Assembly (NCBI GenBank): GCA_020736575.1
Contig: JAGPYM010000018.1
Location: 372,001 to 436,000 of the forward strand
Origin: Thelonectria olida
Taxonomy: Eukaryota > Ascomycota > Sordariomycetes > Hypocreales > Nectriaceae
DNA: 64,000 nucleotides
Reading direction: 5' to 3'
The notes below the pieces were generated by a model. The model was not told the DNA's origin and ran no database searches. It saw only the letters and a list, made by a program, of their open reading frames with translations. Every line of letters begins with the position of its first letter. The stretch's first letter is position 1. The position numbers and the translations under genes were made by a program. Below are positions 1 through 10,606 of the stretch, piece after piece.

Positions 1-981
1 TACATCGCTCCCCTGCAGACGGTCGCAGGCAGTCCGAGGTATCCAGTCCATGATGCTCAACCCGTCTCAACACTAGCAACAGCCAGCCCAATAAGGTGCG
101 TGTATTGCAAAAGGCCGAGTGGTTTCCGCGTAACAATTAGTTTAAAAAAGTGCCCCAAGATCAAGATAATGATTTGCAACGAAACCAGTCCAGTGCTAGC
201 AAATGTTGGCTATCGGCCAATCATTTGACACCGTGACGGCGAGACGAACCCTTTGGCGTCGCTTGTTCGGATCCAAGCGGAGGGGCCACGTGCAGAGGAA
301 AGATAGCATGAGAGGCTCTGGGCGAGATATTGCAGGCAGGTCGTCGAGTTGCAGCCGGGCACCAGGTAGTCAATCCTCTCTGGCTTGTTCCGTCAATCCG
401 CCATACAGACACATTCCTCGCACCCACATGCTCGCTCCAACCCCCTGCCTCCCCCATCGCATCCCTGACTCCGATTTCCGAGCGACTATTCCCAGCTTAT
501 GGTTGACAAACCCGAAACTAAGTGGCTGCAACGTTTCGACATGTGCCGGCTCAGACAGTGCCCCAACTTGGCAGCAGTCCTGAGACTTCTTGTGCACTCA
601 CACGCACCGTGGAAGCTTCCTATTAAGCCAGCCGCGTCCAGATGTCTCTTCCAACGCATCCTCCTCCCCTTTTCCTCCCGTCGTGTCCAATATCGCCCCC
701 AACTACCAACGGTACACGTTGGTCATGGCTGTGCAAAGCTTCAGGCGAACTTAGCTCTGTCCGTATTCCGCCCTGGCTTCTCGTTGGCTTCGTCGTAAAC
801 CGAGGAATATCTGTGCTTCGGCGCGCGGGGCGGTTTGGTCTTTTTTCCGCCGAGAGGCCGTTGGCCTTTGGTGAGAATACGAGTTTTCGGGGTTCAACAT
901 ATAATTTGTCCTGTTTCCCGAATTGTTTCTCTTCGCTAAATGCTGTTTGGTCGAGTGAGATGGCGAATTGACGCTGCCAAG
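1..981. other. Intergenic, upstream of CLN3-like gene
   Basis: No coherent reading frame with a recognisable family or intron structure is seen. Short open frames occur on both strands but overlap one another and look random. The last 200 bases are the likely promoter and leader of the CLN3-like gene. I recognise nothing else here. Confidence 0.5.
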
Positions 982-2271
982 ATGACTCCCGCAAAGAACC
1001 AATGCTGCGGCTTCAAGCTGCCAACGTATCTTGGCTTCGCTCTTCTCGGTGAGTCAATTCATTCATCAGCCAGTCGCTTGCGAATACTCACACCTCCAGG
1101 CCTCGTCAATGCAATCGTCCCCTTCATCGTCTTCTCCGCCAACTATCTCATCATCCCATATCCTCGCTGGGTCGTCATCCTCATCGAAACCCTTCCCGCC
1201 CTCGTCACCAAGCTCTTCCTCCCTCACTTCCTGCATCGCGTGCCTTACTGGCTGCGCCCATTGTCCGCCGCCGCGTGTTGCATCCTGGTCGCCGTCATCA
1301 CCAAGGCCACTCCCCCAAATGTCGCACCGCCCGTGAGGGTCTTCACCTCGATGCTGGCCTCGTCCGTTGCTGCTGCCATGGACGTTTCCTTCCTCGGCAT
1401 GACGCGCTACTACGGAAAGGCGGCGCTGTCTGGCTGGGGAGCGGGCGTCGGCGCCGGTGCCTTGTTTTGTGCTGTGCTGCCGTTTGTTCTGACGGTGTGG
1501 ATGGAGGCTTTTCTGCGCAGCTTCATTGACTGCATCTACGCACTGGCCGGCACCATGTTGTTCGCATTCTTTGTCATTTTGCCTGGAGCTCCCGTCAACT
1601 ATCCCGACACACGCCAAAACCGTCGCAATAAGCTGCATGTCGAGGACGGGCCAGAGAGCACGTCTCTCCTCATTTACGATCCCCTCGAGGAGCTTACTCG
1701 CCTCTTGAGCGTGGAAAATCGCCTCGACCTCGTGCAGTCCATGATCCGACCCCTGATGCTCCCGCTCGGCATTGCCTTTGCCACTCAGACAATAGTCTTC
1801 CCTGGCATTGCTCGCGCACTCCCTGCGTCACCTGCATTTGACAGCTTCTTCTCCTATTTTACCACATACGGCTTCGCTTTTCAACTCGGCGGCTTTATGG
1901 GGCGAACCCTGACTCCCATCTTCAGGGCCCGAAGCACCCGGTTACCATTTATCATCATTAATCTGGCCGCCATCATCCTCCTAGCCAATGCTACATTTTC
2001 CATCTTCACCTCGGCTGTCCTTGCTGGGCTACTTGCCTGGTGCGCCGGCCTCATGGGAGGCGCCATTTACATGATTATCCTGGGCCAAGTCCTTGAGGAA
2101 AAGTCGACGGAACCGGGTCTTAACCAGGAATTCTGCCTTCAAGTTGTCGGCACCGGCGAAACTGCTGGCGTGTTTATTGGTGGTATGTTGGGTGCCGTAG
2201 TGGAAATGAGCATTTGTGGCGGAGCGAATGTGGCGGGTGTTGGTACAGGACAGAGATGGTGTCGGACTTAG
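982..2271 (+). CDS. CLN3/battenin-like vacuolar membrane protein (Btn1 family)
   Basis: Two exons, 982-1048 and 1100-2271, give 412 residues. The 51-base intron is a multiple of three, so the frame also stays open without splicing. The start at 982 has a good context (GCCAAGATGAC); an ATG at 940 in the same frame is less likely. The product is hydrophobic, with roughly ten membrane segments. The order of conserved blocks fits CLN3: an early PxFLxxLFxPHFxHRVPYW-like segment, a central GAGVGAG glycine block, and a C-terminal QEF...VGTGETAGVFIGG block before a short ESxC-like end. CLN3 proteins act in the vacuole/lysosome membrane and affect luminal pH and basic amino acid handling; that role is known for the family and inferred here. 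The sequence is divergent at its N-terminus, so a distant MFS-like member is possible. Confidence 0.72.
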   Translation: MTPAKNQCCGFKLPTYLGFALLGESIHSSASRLRILTPPGLVNAIVPFIVFSANYLIIPYPRWVVILIETLPALVTKLFLPHFLHRVPYWLRPLSAAACCILVAVITKATPPNVAPPVRVFTSMLASSVAAAMDVSFLGMTRYYGKAALSGWGAGVGAGALFCAVLPFVLTVWMEAFLRSFIDCIYALAGTMLFAFFVILPGAPVNYPDTRQNRRNKLHVEDGPESTSLLIYDPLEELTRLLSVENRLDLVQSMIRPLMLPLGIAFATQTIVFPGIARALPASPAFDSFFSYFTTYGFAFQLGGFMGRTLTPIFRARSTRLPFIIINLAAIILLANATFSIFTSAVLAGLLAWCAGLMGGAIYMIILGQVLEEKSTEPGLNQEFCLQVVGTGETAGVFIGGMLGAVVEMSICGGANVAGVGTGQRWCRT

Positions 2272-2800
2272 AGGTGAGGTTAAGAGAGCGAAATGAGAAG
2301 AATATAGAATGCGTTTTATGAATATTTAGTTAGATACCAGCTACGAATACCCAATTTGTTTGATTTACTATTACACTTCTGATACCTGTCTTCGGCATGT
2401 CAGCCAGGGTGCTGGAAATGAGGCATCACAGGAGCCATCAAATGATACCAAGCCATGTCGATTCAACAACCTCAAAAATGATTTGGCATGGCGGGTCTAA
2501 TAAGGTATACGCCAACGACTCTTCTGATTCTCAATATGACGACAATTCAACGTTTAACTACCTACCTGCCCAGTATGTAAAATGTTCTCACACCCCGATA
2601 ATCAAGCCACGTGCACAGCCACAATTCTAGAAGCCTGCAATCAGTCTCCAGGCATCCGCCAACCTCAACCCCCAAGGAAATCCTTCTTCTTCGCTGAATC
2701 GGCCGCCTTCTTACAAGCTTTTCCCTTTTTGTATGCAGAGCTCCAGGTGGTGACGAGAAGGCCCATGCCATTCTCCAAATAGTGACTTGGAACTGTCCCG
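2272..2800. other. Intergenic between CLN3-like and Zn2Cys6 genes
   Basis: Genes on both sides run rightward, so this is 3' flank then promoter. No supported gene. Slightly AT-rich near 2290-2390. Confidence 0.5.
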
Positions 2801-4089
2801 ATGCAGCCAAAGCGAAGAACGCATAACAAATCGCGGAATGGGTGTCACAATTGCAAAAGAAGACATGTAAAAGTAAGACCTTGTCGGCCACCTATATTGA
2901 CCCTGCAAATTGACTCAATCGTGTCTCGTTTCAGTGTGATGAAGAAGGGCCGCCCTGCGGGAACTGTTTCGTCCGTGGCCTCGAAGACTGTTCATTCCCA
3001 ACAACCCCCAAATCAGCACCATCAACTTCCAGGGATGCGTCCTCGGTGGGCTCGCCAAACTCTTCTTCGGCCATCTTTACTCAGAAGCTCGAGCTCGAGC
3101 TCATGCATCGCTGGACGACGACGACCTTCAAGAGCCTCTGCACGATTCCCGAAGACGAGCAGTGGATCAGAGTCGGCGTTCCGCGCTGGGGCCTCAAGAA
3201 CGAGTTCCTGCTTCACGGCGCCTTCTCGCTCGCGGCGCTGGAAATCGCCCTCTGCGGCGATGCCGTCGTCGACGACGATCCCAAGGTCTACTTCAAGCAC
3301 GCCCTCGAGTACTACGACAAGGCGAGCAGGGTGTATCGCACCGAGCTTGACAACATTACGCCCGCAAACCTCAAGTGTGTCTTCATTTTCTCGTCCATCG
3401 CCGTGCTGATCAACATGGCGATTCCGCAGTGCGAGCGGCTTGTGGGAGGCGACGAGTCGCAGCGCATACTAGATCGCATGATTGCCCTGTTCCATCTGCT
3501 GCAGAAGGCGTCGTACATTGCGATAAACAACATCGATGGCCTCCTCTCCGACCCGGAGGCGATGCCGGCCATCAAGGCCGGGCTGGAGGCTCTGGACAAG
3601 GCTCCCGAAAAGCCCTTGAACGATGGCGTCGAGACGGCGCTTTCACGGGCCAGTGTGGTGATTGAGCGGTGCATACCCGTTCCTGGGGAGGAAGATAAGG
3701 CCGGGCGAGAAGAGGCGTTGATACGGATGCAGTCATATCGCACGACCGTGTCTGCGCTGCGGATGTGCTTCGTCGAAGACTCTAAAAAGATGATCATGGG
3801 CATTTGCATTGCGTTCCCGGCGCTCGCGGGCGAGCACTTCGCCGAGGAGCTGCAGCGGACGGAGCCGGTTGCCATGTACTTGATGATGCACTGGGGGGTG
3901 CTACTTCACCACTTGGGAAGTAAAATCTGGTGGGCAAAAACTATAGGGCGGAGGCTGGTGTTGGAGATTTCAGAGACTTTGTCGCAGAGCCCTTCGGTCA
4001 TGGAGCTGGCCGAGTGGCGGGAGGGAATTGTCTGGGCGAGAGAGGAAGTTGAAGAGCCAGACAGTAGTGAGGCAATAGATGTTGACTAA
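2801..4089 (+). CDS. Zn(II)2Cys6 transcription factor, Upc2-like
   Basis: Exons 2801-2872 and 2935-4089 give 408 residues. The 62-base intron (GTAAGA...TTTCAG) falls exactly inside the zinc cluster, between Lys24 and Cys25. After splicing the cluster is complete: Cys15, 18, 25, 32, 35 and 43 (C-x2-C-x6-C-x6-C-x2-C-x7-C), preceded by a basic KRRTHNKSRNG arm. A Ser/Thr-rich linker follows, then a helical regulatory region starting around residue 65 with LELELMHRW and FLLHGAFSLAALEIAL. That layout matches the family annotated as sterol uptake control protein (Upc2/Ecm22-like) regulators, which bind DNA as nuclear activators. The name reflects a shared architecture and does not show that this protein controls sterol genes. 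No cluster of likely targets is adjacent. Confidence 0.85.
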
Positions 4090-4229
4090 ATGTATAGTAG
4101 TTATAAGTACCTAGGTAGATATGTACGAGTAAACCCTCTCATCTATGACATACAAACTCACACCCCAAAACAAGTCTATAGTCGATCATTCCGGAACCAA
4201 CGAGCCGCCCTCAGAGCGTGCCAGTTTCA

Positions 4230-6140
4230 TTAATAGTGGTTGTCTTTATCGAGCTTCTCCAAGACCTTGTCCCACCCATCAGACCCATCAAAGAGCGTCG
4301 TATCGACAGCACACTTCGTTCCCTTCTTGGGGAGTTTGCCCTTGACAAAGTAAGCCCGGATAGCCTTGGCCGTGCAAAACGACGCCTGTGGGTGCGAATC
4401 ATGCTACAGGACACCAATGTTAGCCACCACTTCTTACTCTTTAGACATCTTAAGGGGGGTACTTACACCGTAACCATCGTGCTGAAGCAACACGGCATTC
4501 TCAAACGACTCGCTCACGTTGCGCGCCGACGCAAGCGGCGTAACGGGGTCGTACGTGTTGCCAATCACCAACAGGGGGTTCTTCGTCTTGACGTGGAAAT
4601 CGCCGCTGTAACGCTCCTTGGCGGGCAGCTTCCACCCGGCGCAGCGTGCGACGACGTGGTCGGCCGTGTCGCCGCCGATCCTGCTGTTGCGGTGGCGGCT
4701 TTCGATGGTGGGGAGGATGTCGGCCAGGTTGGCGGTTGGGTCTGAGGCGTCGCTGCACTTGATGCCAAACATGGATTCGGCGTCCAGGACGGGCGGGCCG
4801 CTGAGGAGTTCAGTGGCGATGGCGATGATAGCCTCGGCGTCGACGGTCATGATGGCCTTCAGCCTGTAGGCGAGGATGTGCCAGACTTGCGGGGCGTAGA
4901 GAGAGCTGAAGATGAGGGTCTTGACGGTGGTGTAGTCCACGACGTAGCCGTAGAGTGGTGCTGGGAGAGGAATGATGATGGGGTTGAACTTGAGGTTGTC
5001 GAGGAAGGCGTAGATGGAGGCTTCGAGTTCTGAGGCTGTCACCTTGTCGCCTGCGAGCGCGCAGTTGGTGGGGTTGGCGACGCAGCCTTTGCAGAAGCCG
5101 GAGAGGACCTTGTCGGTGTCGGTGAAGAGCTCAGCCTCGCTTTCAAAAGGCATTAGTTAAGCTGAGTTATGAAATGGTTAGGGGGTAGTTTGGTCTTACC
5201 GGTTGGCGTAGTACTCATATGGGTTGACTACACCGTCGAGAACCATCTTGTCGATTCTCTTCGGGAACATGGCAGCAGTAGTCTCTCCCAGAACGGTTCC
5301 ATAAGAGACTCCTAGTAAACACTTCTCGTTAGCTCAGCTCCCTCGAAAGACAGTCGACAAGTCTAGGTGTGGTTAGCAGTGTCTCTTACCCCAATAGCGC
5401 AGCATGCCATCTTCGTCCAGAGCATCGACAATCTGCATCACGTCCCTGGCCACAAACGCGGTGCCAACGAAGCGTCCAGTCTCGTTTTGGACGGCGCCGC
5501 AGGTAGCATCGAATATGCGGCTCTCTGCCCAGATCCTGCCGACGGCCGTGTCGGAAGAGTTGCCGGCAATGACAGGGTTCAAAACGCTGGCATAAGACCT
5601 CTCTTCATCGGTGCCGTAGCATGAAAATCGAATTGTTTGATCCGTTCCTCTGTACAATTGAGACTTGTCAGAACAATGCCATGTTCGAGGCAACCGTTGC
5701 TCGACTTACCGTGGGACGAACGTCACCAAATCATGGTACCCGCCGGTGGCTCTATCGCAAACGTCAGTGGTCATCTATTGGTGTTGTGATATCTGATGTT
5801 CATACCCGAGAATTTGACGGGCATAAAATGCAAAGTCTGCCTTGCCAGATATTCCCGGGCCTCCAAAGTTCAAGATGATGCTGCCCTTTGACGGCTTCTT
5901 GGTGGCTTTGACCCTGAGGAGGTCGAGCTCGAGCTTCGTCTTCGAGTGAGGATCTGTGTAATCGAGTGGCACGTTCAGGTTTCCGCATTGCATTGGCGCA
6001 GTCTCGTTCAGGCCGAGGTCGCAAGACTTCCAGTTAATTCCAGAGCCGCGAGTGTTGTATTGGGTCGTGTCTGGAGGGATTGCGAGGGCGAGCGGGAGCA
6101 CAGCGAGCTGAAACAGCCGGCATAAAAATAAGGAAGGCAT
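4230..6140 (-). CDS. Secreted TAP-type serine aminopeptidase (alpha/beta hydrolase)
   Basis: Six exons read leftward: 6140-5806, 5751-5710, 5649-5390, 5311-5200, 5139-4467 and 4403-4230. All phases close, giving 531 residues. Residues 1-20 form a signal peptide ending LPLALA. The N-terminal hydrolase block has LNFGGPG (oxyanion region) and, across the 42-base second exon, GGYHDLVTFVPRG. The nucleophile elbow GVSYG (Ser215) is itself assembled across an intron. The C-terminal TAP-like region supplies the acid in NTYDPVTP (Asp447) and the base in DGYGHDSHP (His475), again split by an intron. Family members are extracellular tripeptidyl or prolyl aminopeptidases related to Streptomyces TAP. The exact cleavage preference cannot be read from the sequence. 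A TATA-like site lies about 80 bases upstream. Confidence 0.9.
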
Positions 6141-6217
6141 CCTGAACGACTAATTGCTTTGTGATGATGATGGTAAAACTAGTGCATGAGAACGGAATGC
6201 GAAAACTACCACGGTTC

Positions 6218-6225
6218 ATTATATA
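6218..6225 (-). promoter_or_regulatory. TATA-like box of the TAP peptidase gene
   Basis: On the minus strand the sequence reads TATATAAT, 78-85 bases before the ATG at 6140. The spacing suits a core promoter with a short leader. Position and consensus only. Confidence 0.4.
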
Positions 6226-6790
6226 TGTCCTGAGTCCATGGTCTCACAAGGCAGTGCGACGTCGGACGCACTTTGAGGCTGTTCAAGAACATCATCAATA
6301 CAAAGGTCCCGAAAGAGCTGTGATTAATTGCTCAATTATTTCGCCCAATCAAGTTCAGCCCTACGCTGCAATCTAAGCCCAGCTGTTGGTCATACATATA
6401 TATTTGTTGCATGCACCTGCGCCTTCAAAGCGGGAGCAGCCTTGGCAAATGTAAGACGGGTGTAAGACCAACAACACATTACCTAAGTTACGCCGGCCAT
6501 TGCAGCTTTGGGCAAGACCCAATCCCTGTTATCGACTTATTGAAGCTGATTTAATTTCCACAATCTGACTGCATGGCACGACATTGCGGATGGGGCTGGC
6601 CGATGACGGCCACAGCCAACAGCACAACCCCCGGTATGAATGCGGTTATCTGCCCCGCCTATTATTCTATGGGGAAACGACTGGTTTACTATGTTGACGA
6701 CGAGATTTCAATCGTGGCTCTTCTTGAACAGGTTCTTTCGCAGTTCGGGTGTTGTCTGTCTGTCTTGAATAGTTGGGTCCTCAGTTAACA

Positions 6791-7144
6791 TTACGATTTA
6801 ACAAGTTGACTCGCTTCTTCGATATCTAAATCCTCCAGTTGGAAGAATGGGTGATCACGGCTTTTGTCTTTAATTTTAACTAGAAATTTATATAAACAAC
6901 TGCTTAAAGCCCTGGCTATCTCCAGGACGATAATAGTTTCTAAAGCAGAGAAAACGAAGAGGTATTGAAATTGATGAGCTGGCATCGCAAAACCTTCTCC
7001 TCGCAGCTCGGTTTCTTTATCGACAAATCAAGAATTTAACGACACATTATATCTTGCATATGATCGTAATAGTAAGACAACTGAAGGATTCATTTGGTCC
7101 AATGATAATGGCAGTCCATCCAAGCACAAGCAGAGTGTAACCGC
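6791..7144 (-). pseudogene. AT-rich relic reading frame with one internal TGA
   Basis: On the minus strand one frame runs about 118 codons from 7144 to a TAA at 6791-6793, interrupted only by TGA at 7028-7030. Its translation looks protein-like despite the high AT content, for example RFVDKETELRGEGFAMPAH if the stop were an arginine codon, followed by a hydrophobic FVFSALETIIVLEIARAL and an acidic FFQLEDLDIEE segment. There is no clear start and I do not recognise the family. It could be a remnant of a gene or of a mobile element, or a chance frame. Confidence 0.35.
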
Positions 7145-7284
7145 TTAGCTACATTCACATGACATCCATACATGTCGCCCATGGCAAATTGAAAAGTTGC
7201 TAGCTCGGCCGTATTTGTTCATTATTTATTAAGTCCATGCAGGTTAATCCTGTTCTGGAACATGGAAGCTGTAGTACTGTGTTT

Positions 7285-8642
7285 TCATATCCTATTTTCT
7301 TCCTGCTTAATCGTCGTCGTTATCCTGATTTGCTCTTTGTTGCTGCCTGTCAGCTCCTCCTCGCTCTCATTAAGTCCCGGGCTCCTCGGGTGCCAGTCCG
7401 TAACGTCCTTTCTAATCGAGGACTTATCTGTCTGACTGCTTCTGTAAGCACCAGATGATTCTTCGTCGACAATCTGGATGCCGTTCTCCTCCCGACGAAT
7501 AAATGTCGAGAGTGAGAATGGCCCTCGGCTGCCAGAGGGAGTCGACTTCCCTTGGTATCCAGAGCCGCTGGGGTGTGACGCGTCTTGGAGCTGGGACGGT
7601 CCGGTCGATGATAGGCCAAGCCTGTGGGTGATGATTCGAAGTAATGGTCGTAGGGTGGCGAGGCTACCTGCCGTAACAGCGAGGCCCTGTTCTGTCGCTG
7701 ACCAGATGGCGATATCGATGGTTGCCCCTATCTAAGAGTCAGCTCATCTGTCTTCCATAGAGCTTGCCAAGGTACATACACAAGAAGTCGGGGTTTCTAA
7801 AGTCTTTAACAAAGGGAAATCGTACTACGACAGCAGAGCTTGCCCTATTTCAGTCAGAACCTATCGTCGCACGTCGATGTGACACGGGTATACGAACACG
7901 CAGGCCATTGCCATGATGGGAATCAAAGCAATCTTGGACTTGCGATCCATGTTCAGTTTCCACACCAAGAACATGGGGAGGATGGCACAGGTGAAGTCGG
8001 ATATGACGCTGAACACGCTGTACAGGTATGTGAGAGCAATGATGACCTCGATGTTGATGCAGGACCCTGGCTCGTCCTTGTTCCAGAAGTAGGAAATGGG
8101 TCGACATTGAAGGAGTGTGACGAAAAAGAAGACGATGCCGGTGCAGACGGTGATGAGCATAGTGCCGTACACGAGTAACACGTCGATCCGTCGGACGGTG
8201 ATGCGTAAAAGAAGGTAGCCGATGGATATCTTAGATGCAATCATTGAGATGCAATACCAGAGGTAGCAAAACCACCAAAACTGGTCATGGTCAGGCCCGT
8301 GTCTCAATCCAGCAGCTCGGGGTGCCTTACCTTCATGGCCTTCTTGAAGTTCTCGTCAGTGAGGTCGTCGCGGTGTCTTCCGGTGCCATGGTAAACCCCA
8401 GCAAGTGCACAGCTAATGAAAAGGGTGAACGATGTCTTGCGCAAGAGTCAGCAACCCGTCGAGGGCATGAAAACGAGATGAAGATGGCTTACAAGAGCGG
8501 CAAGCATGAACCAATCGTCAAGGCCGAAGTTTTTCACTATGCGTATTCTCACATAACATCTGAGAACGACGGATATCCAAGCGGTTACCACAAGCGTGTA
8601 ACAAACGGCCTGCAGCTCGGGGCCTCTGTTCTCAACGGCCAT
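7285..8642 (-). CDS. PTH11-like seven-helix membrane protein
   Basis: Five exons read leftward: 8642-8493, 8435-8331, 8280-7898, 7844-7780 and 7727-7285, for 381 residues. The N-terminus MAVENRGPELQAV and the following LRCYVRIRIVKNFGLDDW are the hallmark start of the fungal rhodopsin/PTH11-like family. Exon 2 gives the extracellular GVYHGTGRHRDDL loop. Exon 3 carries FWWFCYLWYCISM and KISIGYLLLRI, and exons 4-5 carry ASSAVVVRF, ATIDIAIW and the typical SLATLRPL end of the seventh helix. A hydrophilic Ser-rich tail of about 100 residues follows. Members are plasma-membrane receptor-like proteins; Pth11 of rice blast is involved in surface sensing. Two splice sites are uncertain: the weak GT|GTTCGT donor at 7897 and the acceptor at 8436. 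Confidence 0.85.
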
Positions 8643-10606
8643 GGCTGCTGAGCCGGGAGCCTCGGGGGCTCGGATTCCTTGGCAACGTGTGTAAGACGAA
8701 TGGCCCAGTCGACTCTTGGAGGACGGGCTCTCAATGAATTGCAAGAGATACACGACCAGGTTCAAGACAAAGAAACTTTCAACATCGATCAGGGGGGAAC
8801 CGAGATGGCGGAGCACGTCGCATCTTTATGAAGCAAATCGGATCCGTACGCTCGGTCCTTTCCATCTGACCCATAGCCGCGGAAGACGGCGACAGTTCCA
8901 GATGGATGGCAGGGAAGGGCACTGAATCGAGTCAACTGAAGCATCCCCATATTTCCCCCTGCGATCTACAAAGTTGGGCATCAGTCGACCATCTGCCGAA
9001 GATGAAAGTCGGCGGTCGGCTCCAGAGTTGACTCTACAAGCAGCACATCACTTCTCTTTCCAACCCTCACGCGCAGGGCTTGTACAGGCAAATTTGGCAG
9101 AGCAACCTCGGTCCCTTGATATTAGCCTCGAATCGGGCCAAATGCCAAGCTTTGTGTGGACTGGGACTAGGGTTGGGCGTCAGGCTACGGACGGGACTGA
9201 ATGCCGTTCTTGGGCAATTGTCCTTGGTGACGGGCCCCACCGCCATCCAGCGTGTTGGTGCAACCGCATGCGACAGGGCAAAGGAGACGCAGGAGTTTGC
9301 AGATCCTCAGGGGCAAGGAGAGTTTTCCCGGTTCCTTGCGTGAGTGGCGTGCGACAGATTTGCGTTCGATCGAAGGAGCCGGAGTTAATCGCGGGCCTCG
9401 TGGTTTTTGTCGTCCGTGGGAAGACAGAGTCTCATGGAAAGTGGCCCGATGGCGTTTATCGGCCAGAGCACGTTACATGGCGCTCGTCGAGAGAGTGAAC
9501 GAACTCGAGTCAGCCAGTAGTTTAGCAGCCAAGTGGACCGTTGTTGATCAATTCTCAGTCCTGAATGGACATTTCGGCCAAGTGACATTCCGTAATAAAG
9601 AACTGGCAGACTGACATGACAGCCTGACATGGCAATCTGACAGTCCCATGATTTGGAGACTGGAGCATTTCGTTGACTGCTGGAGTTATGAGGGCCGCGG
9701 ATGTCCCCCCTGGTCCCCTAGAGGGTCCTTGCTGCTAACTACCGGGAACACGAATGGTAGTACGAATCCACCAGTCCAAATACAATGCCGATCGTCCCAG
9801 GTCGCGAAATGCCGCCGAGGCGAACGATTCATGCGAACGTCGGTTAAAGTCAGGGTTGAGTCTAGAGACGTTTTGGTCGTCCGATGTTACCGTTGACAGG
9901 TGGTGAGGCTTCCTAGGCTCTGGCTTGACTTTATAATGGAATGAGCCGCTCCAAGATAGACTCTATTCAAGCAACCACCAAGCCACACTATAAAGTGCAC
10001 CAGTGACGTGGTGGACAGTCCACAGACTTGGTACATGCTACGGGACAGGGCAAACCCTCGCTCATCCGGACCATTCGCTCCCTCGATACGTCAATGCTCC
10101 AAGTTGAATACTGTCTCGGTCAGCATTGGAAGGCTTGACACCAAAGTCCAATTGTTCTGCACTAGGAGTCTATCCAAAGCAATGCCGAGGTAACTTGGAC
10201 ACTCCGTCATCATGAAGTGAATTCCTTCCCCTTCGATGCTGTTCCTGCTGACACCTACCAACCTACCCTACACCATCACAAAATCCATCCCCCGCACCCG
10301 TTTTTGGCAGTTTTGGGGAAAGTGGAGCAGCAGTGCGGGGAACAACACGAGACTTGGAAAGAATTGTAATGAGTGGTCAGCTGACCCTCATCCCGAGGAT
10401 GCAACCCCCGACCCCGTGTTCTTCAACCCCGATCTGTCGGCATTGCATCAAGGAAAAACATCATTCCGTCCACAAACACCAGCTGTCACCTCCGCTGCCC
10501 TGAGAAGAAGAGTTGGCCGTAGTGACAAGTTGTCAGCCGACTTCCGAATGACTTCATTCGCCCTCCTGGCCCCCTTTGCCTAGCTGCTCATCCCTCTCAC
10601 TCCACG
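8643..10606. other. 2-kb gene-free region between divergent genes
   Basis: This lies between the start of the PTH11-like gene (left) and the start of a large C2H2 regulator (right), so both promoters must be here. Open frames up to 174 codons occur around 8974-9498 but lack family features or intron structure. A few TGACATG-like repeats occur at 9611-9640. Nothing else is recognised. Confidence 0.5.

Larger units (their letters stand above)
6141..7284. other. Intergenic, AT-rich in its right half
   Basis: This stretch contains the peptidase promoter at the left. From about 6790 to 7260 it is distinctly AT-rich and holds a broken reading frame, listed separately. No intact gene is supported. 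Confidence 0.5.

Noticed and set aside
8974..9498. 174-codon frame in the 8.6-10.6 kb gap
   Set aside because: No conserved-looking segment; overlaps other equally open frames.
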